A stretch of DNA of 64,000 nt from Zancudomyces culisetae. Taxonomy: Eukaryota > Kickxellomycota > Harpellomycetes > Harpellales > Legeriomycetaceae. Of this stretch, positions 42,801 to 53,152 are shown piece by piece (the first letter of the stretch is position 1; every line of letters begins with the position of its first letter). Under the pieces are notes generated by a model that saw only the letters and a program-made list of their open reading frames with translations, ran no database searches and was not told where the DNA came from. Location of the stretch: the NCBI GenBank assembly GCA_001969505.1, contig LSSK01000009.1, positions 62,001 through 126,000 of the forward strand, in the 5' to 3' direction. The position numbers and the translations under genes are program-made.

Positions 42801-45800
42801 AGATGGTTAGAAGCAAGATACTACACGAGTTTTTGACTGAACGGGTTTTAAACTCAAAACCAGACAATCAACGACTATTTTCTCATGGGCGGTTTTTATC
42901 GCAGTACTTGTTTTACTCTATTCCACTACAGTTACTATTCAAATTGATACCCAGTTGTCATATCGGAAACGAAATGAAAAAATTTTTGCATGGAGAATAC
43001 GACAATCTGCTAGAAATAGTGCCAGGGAGTAGGTTGGCTCGAGCATTAGGTGCAGAAGGCAAAGTTGGATACATGGCTATTACGTCTAGAATGGAGTTGA
43101 CTTTATCCAAGATACCTCGCTCTGTTACTCGGGAGTTTTTGTTTAAAAACAATAAATTGAAACAGTTTTTGCAAATTCCATTGGGGGTGTTGATCAGGTT
43201 AGAGCTGTTGAGACCCATTGAAGATAACGATGAACTCTTTGGAGACGAGTTACCAAAAAGACTTGAAAAAAGCTCGTTTGATAGTAACGAGCAGGCAAAA
43301 CTGTTGGATTTAAGTTTTCTCAGTATTTCAAACTTGAAATCCCGATACTCTCACGTACAAGGGCAACAACTTGACCAAGTAGAAAATTATATTAACACTC
43401 AAAGTGTACCTGAAAAGCAGAATGAAAATTCAAAAGCTCAGTTAACCCGTTTTACTGATGCTTCAGTTGCGAGTTTAAATAAAAGTACAAGTGGGAATAC
43501 TGATGATAACGAATACAAAGAAAGTGCAGATAATAACGATGATGTTGCTGAGCTTCATCATGGCGCAAGAAATGAGCTCTGGTACGATAAGATAGATGTT
43601 AGCAAATTCGAAAAGTTTAAACGACAGCGAGCTTGGATGGCGCTGCCTAAACTTTCCACGGGATACCAGCTAATGTCAAGTGTCACAATGAGAGATCACA
43701 GATTGCAAACTACACTGCCGCCTTATTTACCCAAATCTACATCTACCTATAACTTTACTGGCAATCCATTATCTGTGCAGAGTTTCTGGAGAGATTTGGA
43801 AGCACTATCACTTGCAAAAACCATGAGATCCATGGATACTGACAGCATACCAACTGAGAACTACCGAGATAAACGCGATCCACTGTATACAATGTCTAAT
43901 CCACTTTGTTGGCGGCTGTTTCTTCGGATTTCAGGGTATCAAAAGGAAATACTGCGGCAAAAGATCGATTTTGAAGGCAAAACGGTACCAAAAGATGAGG
44001 AGTGCGTGGTTTTGGCTCAAGAAACAAACTTGGATTTTACAGTCGTCAAAGCTTTTTACAAAAAGTATCAAACCCAATGGATGAGAGAAGAAAACCATGA
44101 GAAAAAACGCAAACTCAACTCAGTCCACGTTGTAGATGCATCGGCCAAAGACAAAGAAGGACATGAAATGAGAAAACGAAAGCTCCAAGTGGGGTTAATG
44201 GAGCACTATCGCCGAAAACGAACAAGGCTTCTCTCGAAACATGGAATTGATGCTAAATCTTTGAGCTTAAGAGATAGAAATCTGATACACAGGCGATTAA
44301 AGAAAGTGGAGGTTACAGAAGAGCTGAGGCGACTCAAAGATGAGATTGTGCATCTGCTAAAGATCAAAGATAGTACCAAACTTTTGGAACACGGGAACCA
44401 AGGCGATATAGCTGGTGCCCAGGGCGATGAAAAACAAAGACTGAGTCATATTGGGAGTGAATCAAGTGCTGGGCCTACTACTAGTCGCAATTCGAATAAG
44501 AGGGACGAAAAACATTTTGAAAAACTATCAGCCTTATCAAATTCTTTAACCATAAACGCCTCGAATGTTCTGAAAAGCATGGATAGTATAAAGGCACTGA
44601 GAGAGCAATTTATCAGCCTTGCGCACGGTAAAGACGGGTCATATGATCAAACACTGATTTCTTCCTCAACATCTGACTGGTTTCATGTTCTTTCTACAAA
44701 GGTCATGACTGAGCAGCACAAAAATGTTATGAGCCTATGGAGTGGAAACCCCCAGATCAATAACCTCACAAAGGAAGACGTGAATATGATTTTAACTGAC
44801 CGCGTATATTTTGAATTGGGAGAATTATTGACAAAAGTAGCTAATGCACAGGCAGGAAACTCCAGTTTATTAAACAACAGTGAATCAGCCATCTTTACAG
44901 CCGATCTGTATGATAATACTGATCTCGCATTAACATCGGGTGATGGCCGGGCTGCTCCCCTTACAAGAGCATGCTGGACATTGATAGACTCAAATCGGCT
45001 ACTTATTGCGATAGTTGTGTTAAATTATTACCACAAGAAGAGGGTTATTCCATTCATGTGGAAACTGATAAGCTTGGCGTTTGATGATAACTTTGATAAG
45101 TTTGACTCTGATAGGGTTAGGAAACGATTTCTTCATTTAATGAAATACCGAGCAAACGAAGAATATTATATGAAGTTGACTATGCTTATTGACAAAATAC
45201 GACCTCTTGCTGAGGAACTTGGGATTTTGTCCGATTTAACATTTTATAACAAAAAATATTCGTCTCCTTCATATATTCGACAAAGCAAAGAGTTTGTCTA
45301 CAAATACAAAAATGAAGTGGATTACAACGATCGGTATTATAGCTCTGGTGAAGAAAGTGAAAATGAGAGAGTTGGCATTGCGAATATAAATGGGGATCGA
45401 GACCAAGCTCGGGATAAGGATAAGGATTGGGGTTGGGGTGGTGGAGAAAAAAGAACAAAGACCCGGGCTAGTATGGATGGTAACCTCAACAACAGTGATG
45501 AGGATCAGGATGAGGATGGTGCCGAATTAGACCTTGGTGTATTGAACGATTCAGACAGAGAGGAATCATACGCCAATGATGGGAATAACGATTCTGTTAA
45601 TGGTGGCTATGACTCTGATGGTATTAACGAACCTGTAAACTATATCAGATTATACAAAAACCAAAATAAACATTACTCCTATTCAGCCATCACTGCTGAA
45701 CAAATTGTTGAGCTCAACATATTTGGTGAAATCAATTACTTTGTTGGGTTTATATTTGAGCTGGGCTTGCCAAACATCCTAAGAGTCTTTGGTGAGGCTT

Positions 45801-48800
45801 ATATGGATACCTCTTCCATGGCAAGGTTTCACAGCAGTGTGAGAGGAGACATGGTATGCACATCTGGTGATGAATTTTCTGATTCAACCAGAACTGATAT
45901 TGTGCATGGAAGTGTTGATGGTCGTAGCTTGGATACCCGAACCTTTGCGAATAAGATCAATCTCCCCTCATCTACTAATATGATTTACGAAATGTATGAT
46001 GTTGATCTCGTTCCCTATCTAATTAAAAAGGCTAGGTATGACTATTCCTGTCACATTTTTAAATACCGCGAACACGATAAACAAATTGGAAACATCAATG
46101 ATGAAGGTGTGGATCAAGCTGTAGATAAAGTCAACAATAATGATAAAGCCATTGATAATGATAGCGATTTAGAGGGCTACGAAAACCACCAGAGGCCAGG
46201 ATTGGGACAAAGAGGAAAGACCAATAACGACGAAGATGATGATGAAAATGGAAAAGACGAAGATGATGAGAGTGGATATGCCAAGCAACAGTCAGCTGTA
46301 GATAATGAGAGGGAAGACGCCGACTACTTTGATGCTACTCTAAAAGACGCCACAAACACATATAGTGAGGACATAATTAATAGCCGGGTTTCCAGTCGAT
46401 CTCAATATATTGCATCACTTGGGTTTATGCAGACTTTGAAGGTGTTTTTCTTCAGTAATTTTGACTTTACAAACAAGTCGATCGTTACTCATCGCATTTC
46501 TAAAAAAATAGCCAACTTGCATTGTGATAATAATTCTGGCGGCACCGTTGATACTACTGGTACCGCTATTTCAAAGTCAAGGATTGATAAGCTACTAACC
46601 ACTTGGCAACAATTAGGCGGAACAATACGAGACGCTGGTGACTTTATTGAGCTTAGCACCAACAACTTTGGCAGGTCAAACATCAAAAAATTAGGTCAAT
46701 CTGGTCATGATATCCCTGTTTTAGGCGATAGCAGTACACACTATGGTTTCGGAGCCGGAAACGTCAACTCTGAAAGTCAAAGTGGCAGTGAAGCTGAAGA
46801 ATATTGCGGTACTATAGCTAATACTGGTGGTACCACTCTGCTAAATACACAATATGCTTTTCAACACAATTCTGCGGCTCATACTCCGCGTATTATTGAT
46901 AGATTCTCTGATTTTTATCCAATAATCCAAGATGGCACCCACTTTTTGATTCATTATGAAAACTCAGCGGGTAAGAAACAGGGTACTAATACTACAAACA
47001 AAGAAAGCATTAGAACATCCGCTATTACTAAACAAAACGATGGTTCTCAGAATGGAATCGACCACTTGACTAAAAGTTTCAGTTATACCGATTTTTACCC
47101 ATTACATTCACAGATCGATACGTATCTCAGGATTGGTGCCATCCAGTCGCTCTACATTTCTTTGTTATTAACAATCGACTCTGATTACAACTCCATCTCT
47201 ACCTATGAGACGCTTAATTTTCATGCCAACCTTCCATATTACGAATTACATACCAGCATTCCGTTTGGGAAAATAGATGCTATGGAAAGCTTAGACAGAG
47301 CCATTTTGTCTCAAGGCAATGGTTATAGCGGTAATTATTCACGGACACTTGCACCCGAATCTACCATGGCGCTTGTTATCGATATCCTTAATGACAATAG
47401 TTTGATTGCAAAGAACCGAGGAACTGACGCTCGATACAGATACCGAAGGTTTTTGAAAAACCAATACCAATCGATGAGCTTCAACGCCTTTTTTTCAGGT
47501 AATACAACAGTTACCAGCACTGAAAATGGCGCTGGAGCTAAACCTGGTCTTGGTGCCAATGAACGCAAAATTCTCAAACTTGCAGAAACCCTGGGCAATA
47601 AGATCAAAGTGGCTGGGTTGGGTTACGTTATCAAACCTAAGAGTGGAGATTCCGAGGCGAATTCCTACTATAGCTACAACACATCAACCAAAAAAATCAC
47701 TCAAAGCATGTATGGGTTGGATCCTAAAAGAATTACTTCATATCTGCTGAATGTGGTGTGCTTCACCGGGTCCGTCAAGGGGTATCGGCTTAGTGAAAGC
47801 TTTATTTCGTCACTATCCTCGACGTATACAAACAACAAATTTACTTATCAAAAGGAGTTTGCAGCCTTTTTCTTCAGAAACCTGCTAGAAAAAATCACAG
47901 GGCCCTTATCAAGCCATACTGATATTTACATCACTCCTGAACTCTTGTCTGGTGGTGAGTATAGTCTTTTTGTAGAATTGGCGACCAACCGATTACTTGA
48001 TTTTGAGCTGCTTTCCAAATATGATTTTAGCCAAAAAGGACTTGATGTGAGTGCAAATTCTCTCAGTGTTTGTATTGATAACACGAATCTATCCATTATT
48101 CCTTTAAAAGCCTCCTTGCCATCACCAGGACTATCCTCTGAGCCATCCGCACTTTCAGCCTCTGGAAACTTCTTTGGAGTATCAACAGCCAACTTGTCCC
48201 CAACGAAAAATGTTCAATTCGAGAATATTGATGAATCTATGCTTGGTGATTTACTAAACTTAGTGTCCCAGTGTATTTACAATTCTGGTGTGCTTGGGTT
48301 GACTCTTTTGGAGCTCAAAGTATCTGTGCTGTTGAATTCACCACCTTGTGATTTTCTCTGTGACGAGTTGTTGGTTTTCTGTGTTGAAACGCTCAACATG
48401 TCAAGAGATCGATTGAATTACTTTGTACAATCAGGTGTTACCACTAAGGCACATTCGAGCGATGGTGGCGATGGTGGCGATGGTGGAGATGGTGGAAATG
48501 GCGATTTTGAACCAGGATATAGACACAAAGCCGTTTTTGGATCGTTTATACTTGATTCTACCACTTGTATATACCAAGTGGGATACAACGATCCCAGATA
48601 TATCTCACCTATATACATTCCCTATTGGTCAGTTATACACACACCAGCAAAGAGTGTAGTTTTACCCGCACACACACGTTACTCCAATAGCGATGGTCTT
48701 GTTACCACTGACTATACTACAGCTGATTGTAACAGTGATACTATTTCCACCACTACCGAGACTGGTAACGACAGTAACGCTCTTCCTGAAACAAGCAGTG

Positions 48801-49309
48801 ACAAGGAAACGTGTTCTACAAAAATGCGATTGACATTACCACGAATTTGGTTCAACCTAGATGGTGAGCTCAATTTACCTATGAAAAAGCTTTGTTGTGA
48901 CGCCATACTTGCACTAGTCAGCAACAATCCTGGGATTTATCAATCGAACATTATCAGAAAACTGTCCACATCGCTTACTCCGTGCGAAATCATTGAGACG
49001 CTGCAGTTTTTGACTGCTCATAATCTTTTGGTTGAATCTAAATTCCAGTTTGGTTTTACAAATCCCGCTAATAACCCCAACAGTGGCGATTTTATTTTTT
49101 CTGATAACCCTTCTTCGGTTTTTGCCATTGACAATCTTTTTGCTTCCGCTCCCACAGCCAGTTCAATGTTTCAGGATACATCGGCTTCCATTTTTTGCAG
49201 CAATGGTATCGACAGCACCGATAGTGCCTCCGCTCCAATTCATCTAAACATTGTATCATGCTACTGGGTTTCCCCTAGCTATCTATTCGATTCATCATTT
49301 CTCTTTTGA
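39887..49309 (+). CDS. TFC3: TFIIIC largest subunit, B-block binding (Tfc3-like)
   Basis: An uninterrupted 3140-residue frame, versus about 1160 in yeast Tfc3 and 2109 in human GTF3C1. TFIIIC binds the internal A and B boxes of tRNA genes to recruit TFIIIB and Pol III. The N-terminus resembles GTF3C1: an early winged-helix, then the B-block domain at about 158-205 (LLQLISRARSGGVTQVQLGF and HYLKTLEKFGLIKKL). Further winged-helix-like segments recur (e.g. near 470-510 and the end, around 3015-3050). A central conserved region includes RAWMALPKLSTGYQ and a basic stretch. Long acidic, Ser/Asp/Asn inserts (about 390-425, 900-960, 1820-1905, 2070-2140) account for much of the extra size. Late codons are pyrimidine-rich compared with early ones. 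The exact boundaries of domains need structure prediction. Confidence 0.85.
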   Translation: MDDLLLYLKSEIELDGFPGSKPNKIWEYVNTYYNEAGKNQAAKKVTVEREARFKKVNKKPSVSDLEQHVEVDDNFKAYLWPLILRIPGVYFNKNGAMVQDNRTIEDGGTGVQMSRASMKYSKEEEMEYVAKASLSGIYKTLLGKENGIHEVLVSKNSMLLLQLISRARSGGVTQVQLGFMTKIDARSIFHYLKTLEKFGLIKKLSIYDTSASANTNLVVLSRFYNSSIGNKRVSSNTKMEEGFDTNLKSKSKSKPTAELESENDTTEGVDGNLQPSHDFLRSEVRDQIIQLLSKAKNNTLVTDDLLQMIGLSLTNKTHRRFFNRLALSMESRDVVLQYKAKILKPKGLVDLEIKAGKKNVSASYIKRVITLSKDYKSKISSKDFKESNSDIESDTSDSENENENDNEIGSGSGGEEEKGEEQECGYHSGIVEKGTIETIDDETRDLLGAMGAWSRGSVRSVSLEHQILALAYLAGEKGITVRILRYILVEASYKATVRVLNKFTKKSGPCEPIFVSILEFKGKESRYRYFVAPEIKEKVIRFLSPGLIHTKSRSLGVDLTELGEVEPLGPISKARDKAKSVCGTQMADRAVSIEVDGQEPMDTGTTTEQPTADSAEPGKIKWLVFTYGHLRKVLKHTKTFHLSRLIREQVLLDLLKKHKIFDLSRMMNDVISYKANKYIELLKNDKVELKIDFDTGSDGVSAKELQMDKERLKGLYQTLSLKMVQLLEPKKFVLCKRTVKNCIRGLKDMGYGHIRVLYIKYDSSGVTFYNDSKIQKKVEPIGESERLDYLDNFGVRKSFNNVGKPAERVLFINSSLAPDGKEVADYIKAMKDKSLQFVTSYDVFKIIPTLNTAPIVVERPAGVNEELFASASTPNTKKRSLLSLEEEASPSATPKSKKMRTLDGATSVSPSSSSSPSHSHSHSHSDLDPYSFSTTTISGRNSLGSAQAGGYLSKNARIRLQLLVRNQYVTSKMVRSKILHEFLTERVLNSKPDNQRLFSHGRFLSQYLFYSIPLQLLFKLIPSCHIGNEMKKFLHGEYDNLLEIVPGSRLARALGAEGKVGYMAITSRMELTLSKIPRSVTREFLFKNNKLKQFLQIPLGVLIRLELLRPIEDNDELFGDELPKRLEKSSFDSNEQAKLLDLSFLSISNLKSRYSHVQGQQLDQVENYINTQSVPEKQNENSKAQLTRFTDASVASLNKSTSGNTDDNEYKESADNNDDVAELHHGARNELWYDKIDVSKFEKFKRQRAWMALPKLSTGYQLMSSVTMRDHRLQTTLPPYLPKSTSTYNFTGNPLSVQSFWRDLEALSLAKTMRSMDTDSIPTENYRDKRDPLYTMSNPLCWRLFLRISGYQKEILRQKIDFEGKTVPKDEECVVLAQETNLDFTVVKAFYKKYQTQWMREENHEKKRKLNSVHVVDASAKDKEGHEMRKRKLQVGLMEHYRRKRTRLLSKHGIDAKSLSLRDRNLIHRRLKKVEVTEELRRLKDEIVHLLKIKDSTKLLEHGNQGDIAGAQGDEKQRLSHIGSESSAGPTTSRNSNKRDEKHFEKLSALSNSLTINASNVLKSMDSIKALREQFISLAHGKDGSYDQTLISSSTSDWFHVLSTKVMTEQHKNVMSLWSGNPQINNLTKEDVNMILTDRVYFELGELLTKVANAQAGNSSLLNNSESAIFTADLYDNTDLALTSGDGRAAPLTRACWTLIDSNRLLIAIVVLNYYHKKRVIPFMWKLISLAFDDNFDKFDSDRVRKRFLHLMKYRANEEYYMKLTMLIDKIRPLAEELGILSDLTFYNKKYSSPSYIRQSKEFVYKYKNEVDYNDRYYSSGEESENERVGIANINGDRDQARDKDKDWGWGGGEKRTKTRASMDGNLNNSDEDQDEDGAELDLGVLNDSDREESYANDGNNDSVNGGYDSDGINEPVNYIRLYKNQNKHYSYSAITAEQIVELNIFGEINYFVGFIFELGLPNILRVFGEAYMDTSSMARFHSSVRGDMVCTSGDEFSDSTRTDIVHGSVDGRSLDTRTFANKINLPSSTNMIYEMYDVDLVPYLIKKARYDYSCHIFKYREHDKQIGNINDEGVDQAVDKVNNNDKAIDNDSDLEGYENHQRPGLGQRGKTNNDEDDDENGKDEDDESGYAKQQSAVDNEREDADYFDATLKDATNTYSEDIINSRVSSRSQYIASLGFMQTLKVFFFSNFDFTNKSIVTHRISKKIANLHCDNNSGGTVDTTGTAISKSRIDKLLTTWQQLGGTIRDAGDFIELSTNNFGRSNIKKLGQSGHDIPVLGDSSTHYGFGAGNVNSESQSGSEAEEYCGTIANTGGTTLLNTQYAFQHNSAAHTPRIIDRFSDFYPIIQDGTHFLIHYENSAGKKQGTNTTNKESIRTSAITKQNDGSQNGIDHLTKSFSYTDFYPLHSQIDTYLRIGAIQSLYISLLLTIDSDYNSISTYETLNFHANLPYYELHTSIPFGKIDAMESLDRAILSQGNGYSGNYSRTLAPESTMALVIDILNDNSLIAKNRGTDARYRYRRFLKNQYQSMSFNAFFSGNTTVTSTENGAGAKPGLGANERKILKLAETLGNKIKVAGLGYVIKPKSGDSEANSYYSYNTSTKKITQSMYGLDPKRITSYLLNVVCFTGSVKGYRLSESFISSLSSTYTNNKFTYQKEFAAFFFRNLLEKITGPLSSHTDIYITPELLSGGEYSLFVELATNRLLDFELLSKYDFSQKGLDVSANSLSVCIDNTNLSIIPLKASLPSPGLSSEPSALSASGNFFGVSTANLSPTKNVQFENIDESMLGDLLNLVSQCIYNSGVLGLTLLELKVSVLLNSPPCDFLCDELLVFCVETLNMSRDRLNYFVQSGVTTKAHSSDGGDGGDGGDGGNGDFEPGYRHKAVFGSFILDSTTCIYQVGYNDPRYISPIYIPYWSVIHTPAKSVVLPAHTRYSNSDGLVTTDYTTADCNSDTISTTTETGNDSNALPETSSDKETCSTKMRLTLPRIWFNLDGELNLPMKKLCCDAILALVSNNPGIYQSNIIRKLSTSLTPCEIIETLQFLTAHNLLVESKFQFGFTNPANNPNSGDFIFSDNPSSVFAIDNLFASAPTASSMFQDTSASIFCSNGIDSTDSASAPIHLNIVSCYWVSPSYLFDSSFLF

Positions 49310-49539
49310 ATGTGTTTTAGATACTCGCTCCGCTGCTCGCCATCTTTAATTTCTCTTGTTTATATTATCACCTTTAATCAGAAAAGAACAGATATTCATA
49401 ATTTTAAAGACTGATTAACCGGTATTTATTTAATAAACCCAAGTTGGTCTCTTAATATAGACGTAAAAAAAATTAAAGTAGGTGGAAGCTAGATAGATAT
49501 GCTGGTAAAAATATAATAATCCGTTATTAAAAAATGGAA

Positions 49540-50685
49540 TTATTTCTTATACTCCTTGGGTGTGGGGTCTCGTCCAGAACCTACAAGTTGATAAATAATC
49601 ATCAATAATCATTCATAATACAAAAAAAATGTTATATTTATTAGCCTCAGCAAACAGAAGAATATTCCTCCTCCTCAAAAAATAAGAGTATTTTTTTTAC
49701 CTGTTTGTTCCCATGCGGAGAAGTAATCAAAGTTACGGAATGCCTGCGACAATTGGGTTGGTTCGCTAACAACGCGCTTCTTTTCCTCATCATATCTAAC
49801 TTCGACAAAGCCTTGAAGTGGGAAATCTTTTCTAAGTGGATATCCCTCAAATCCATAATCTGTCAGGATTCTTCTCAAATCTGGATGGTTGTAGAAAAAG
49901 ACGCCGTACATGTCGTAGACCTCACGTTCTCCCCAGTTTGCACTGTTGTATATCTCTGTGACGCTAGGAACTGCAGATGTTTCGCTTGCGTATGTCTTTA
50001 CTCTGATTCTGCTGTTGTATCTGTAAGAGAGCAAGTTGTAAATTACTTCGAAACGATTGGTGCGATATGGATAATCTACACAGGTTACATCCGACAATTG
50101 CTTGTATTGTGCATTTGTGTGATCTCTCAAAAAGGTAAGCAATGGAATCAATCCCTCAGGATGTGTGCACAGCATTAGCTCATCTTTCCACACTGTAAAT
50201 TGCTGGATGTGCTTTGGCATCACACTCATCAGATATTTTCCATAGTCATAAAGTCGAGTTTCATCCTTTAGTGCTGGGTCGGCCCTCTTTGCAATTTCCG
50301 GTTCTTTTCCCATATTTTCGTTTATTAGACTTTGTTAGAGTTATGAATGCTCCCCTGAATAAGATTCATGCATCAGAACTATGTAGTATAAAAAATCAAA
50401 AACAAAGCCAAATCCATGGCCAACACATACCTATATTTATTCTTTTGGTGGTCTGGATCATCCTCACTGGAATGCTATTACCAATTCCTATAATGTAAAT
50501 AGTTGTTGATTTATTCGAGCTTTTCCCACAGAATACCATATCGACAGTTATTAAGTTGATTCTCCATTTTCAATATAGATATCGTAATTGTATAAAATTG
50601 ATAAATATGAAAACAATAAATATGTTTCTAAAAAAGTACCTTTGGCGGTTGATAACACTCTGAAAGATCTCAATCCTGACAACAT
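49540..50685 (-). CDS. NDUFS3: NADH:ubiquinone oxidoreductase 30-kDa subunit
   Basis: Four exons, 50685-50640, 50487-50431, 50303-49701 and 49580-49540, sum to 248 residues. The core contains the complex I 30-kDa signature: [20 protein letters not shown], then [20 protein letters not shown]. It lies in the peripheral arm and supports the quinone-site subunits. The last intron (120 bp, ACAG|GTAAAA..TGTAG) is fixed by family likeness: EQTG joins [12 protein letters not shown], like the GPGHDxTP ending. The presequence is spread over exons 1-2: [15 protein letters not shown] and [14 protein letters not shown], a strongly basic mitochondrial targeting signal. The exon 3 acceptor is the least certain point; AAAAG at 50304 keeps frame, with a branch-like CTAAC about 30 nt upstream. 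Confidence 0.88.
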
Positions 50686-51351
50686 TTTGTATACCTTTTT
50701 TCTAATTTGCTTTGTCTGTATTTATGGATTAGCTTGATTTTTTCTGCTTTCCCAAACCCAAAACTACAAGTATATTTTGTTATTACAAAAATATTTTATT
50801 TATTTCTCTCCCATTTTCCTATCCTTAATCAACGCCATTTGCTATCCGCAACAATTTATCAGTTGTTTATAGCTAAATCACCTCGTTTTTATCTGACTTG
50901 AAAAACCAAACTCGTACCCAATTGAAATCGCTCTCTTTGTATAAAAAAAAATTTTCAGGTAATCAGTAGCATAAACCAACATCCTTCTAGGCTGAGAAAC
51001 CGGTACTACCCCTTTCCCCCTCTTTTCTTTTAACTAGGTCCTCAAAGCCCAAGAGAGATGGAAGGTCGTAAGTGCTAAACTTCTTCAACACATACATACA
51101 CTTGGTGTGTTGTGCAATGAATAAAGCATGGCATAGCAGAGCACAACATTTCATACAACTTTTAATATTTTAATAACAAACTTTATTTCATACCATTTGT
51201 TTTTTTCATCGGTTGACCTATCTACCACTTTAAGAAAAAAAAATAGAAATATTTACTACTATATGATTAAAAATGGTTGGATAGGCCAAACTTGTGTAAA
51301 AAAATCACTACTCAGTGGTAGGCTGCTGTATGTAACCCCCTACGAGTTGGC
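50686..51351. other. Spacer upstream of NDUFS3
   Basis: About 670 bases between the NDUFS3 start and the KMO stop, both minus-strand genes. An A9T4 tract lies at ~50943-50955. No coding frame was supported. Confidence 0.5.
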
Positions 51352-53152
51352 TCACATACTTTTGGAGTTGAAAAGCTTCAAGAGTTCTGTGGTTTGAGAG
51401 AGCCTTGGCCCTGAAATCTTGAGCACACCCAACCCCAAAACAGTAGCTGATAACCCAATAGAGGTCATGATGATGCTATTTATCATCCTGTTTTGTTCTT
51501 TCCATCTTCTAGTAGCCTCACTATAACTCAATTTAGAAAAGCTGACCATGGAATAAAGGTGACAAAATAGATTTGGAAACCAGTAAGACAGTTTCCTTTC
51601 CATGAAAATCTTGACAGTAACCATTGGGTTGTTTACACCGCTCCTGAGCTCAGTGTAATTGTAAAGGGCCAAGTCGATCATCGCTGCTGAGTCTTTTGGT
51701 CTACAAGCTGAGTATTTAATTAGTGCAGCCTCGATCTGCTGTGGAGTTAGTTTGTTGGTCTTTACATCATCATCATCATCATCATCATCCTGATTAGCAC
51801 CGCTGACTTTGGCTGCAGATGCCATCTTTGCTTGTTCAACCAGAAATACATCTAATGTTTCAATATCCTCAAACCCACAGTTCATCCCTTGAGCGTAAAA
51901 TGGAACAGTACAATGTGCTGCATCCCCAACAATCAGACCATTGCCACTATAGTGGTGAGGATTTGTTTTTATATAAAAAAGATCGCCCTTTGGATTTTCA
52001 AAGTATCTTTTCAGTGCTTCCTCCCCAAACAATTCTATGGTATCGGGAAAGTTTTTTTCAAAGAAATGTACCAGATCGTCATATGTTTGTATAGAGTCGA
52101 AGGTTTCTAGTGGCATGAACAAAGTACAGGTGAATGACTTGTCTATGTTTGGAAGAGCTAGTAACAGGAACGTTTCCCGTGGCCAAATATGTACATAATC
52201 TGGATCAAGAGCAAACTCGTTGTTTTTTGGTTGCATCAGTAGCTCACAGTATGCGTGATCAATGTATTTCTGTTCGAGGTTGATTCTATTTCATAAAATA
52301 CAGTGTTTAAACTTGAGTAAGGGCTTTACAAAAGGTTCATTCGGTTATCACCCGGCTAGTGAGCACAAGCTAGTTATTTTACATACCTTGTTGAGCTCTG
52401 CAAACGTTGTCTAACCTTACTATAAGCCCCATCAGCACCTATAATTAAGTCTGCTCTGGTGTTGATACACTCTCCCGTTGTCAAATCTCTGAACCTTGCA
52501 GTTTTTGATTTAAGATCGCACGTTTCTAGCTTGTGTTCAAAGTAAACTTTTACATTTTTGTAGGTTTCAAGTTGCGTAAGTAAAACCTGGTTAAGAATGT
52601 CTCTATTTACTGCACTTGTATAATCCCCATTTTCGCTGTATCGTATAGCATGAACTGTCTTTCCGCCGATTTCGTGAACCATGCGACCATATGCAGGCAC
52701 TGTTATGGATGCAACTTTTTTCAGTAGCTCCGGATCGAGTCTTTCTACTGCAGAAAGGCCTCTAGTGGAAATACTTAGATTGATTGATTTGCTTTTTTTC
52801 TTTAGCCGGTTTTTCTCGAGTCTAGTATCTATAGTTACACCCGTAATTATAGCTGTGAATATTTTATAATAGGGTGGTTCGGTATGACAAAACTAGTTGG
52901 GTTTCTCCTTTCTGTACTTTTATCTTTAAATACTATATTCTTTTATACTATCTTGCAAACCCCACCAAGATACATTGCTAAGCTGATATCCAAGAAAAAT
53001 ATATTTTGCTAAACAAACATGCTTTGGCATTTTATCAACATACCTGCTCTCTTTTCATAAACACTGACATCCCATCCTCTTTTGGCGAAATAACAACCGG
53101 CTAGTGCCCCAACCAATCCCCCACCAACGATTATTACATTATTCACTGTCAT
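51352..53152 (-). CDS. BNA4: Kynurenine 3-monooxygenase
   Basis: Three exons, 53152-53044, 52828-52387 and 52285-51352, give 494 residues (human 486, yeast 460). It hydroxylates kynurenine to 3-hydroxykynurenine with NADPH and O2 in the tryptophan-to-NAD route, at the outer mitochondrial membrane. Exon 1 has the FAD dinucleotide motif [14 protein letters not shown]. Splicing joins VYEKRA to DTRLEKN and then [10 protein letters not shown]. Exon 2 has the DG motif [13 protein letters not shown]; its join to exon 3 restores [19 protein letters not shown]. Exon 3 contains [27 protein letters not shown] and [23 protein letters not shown]-terminal hydrophobic helix (~residues 450-475) matches the KMO membrane anchor. 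An eight-Asp run from a GAT repeat interrupts a surface loop near residue 335. Confidence 0.92.
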
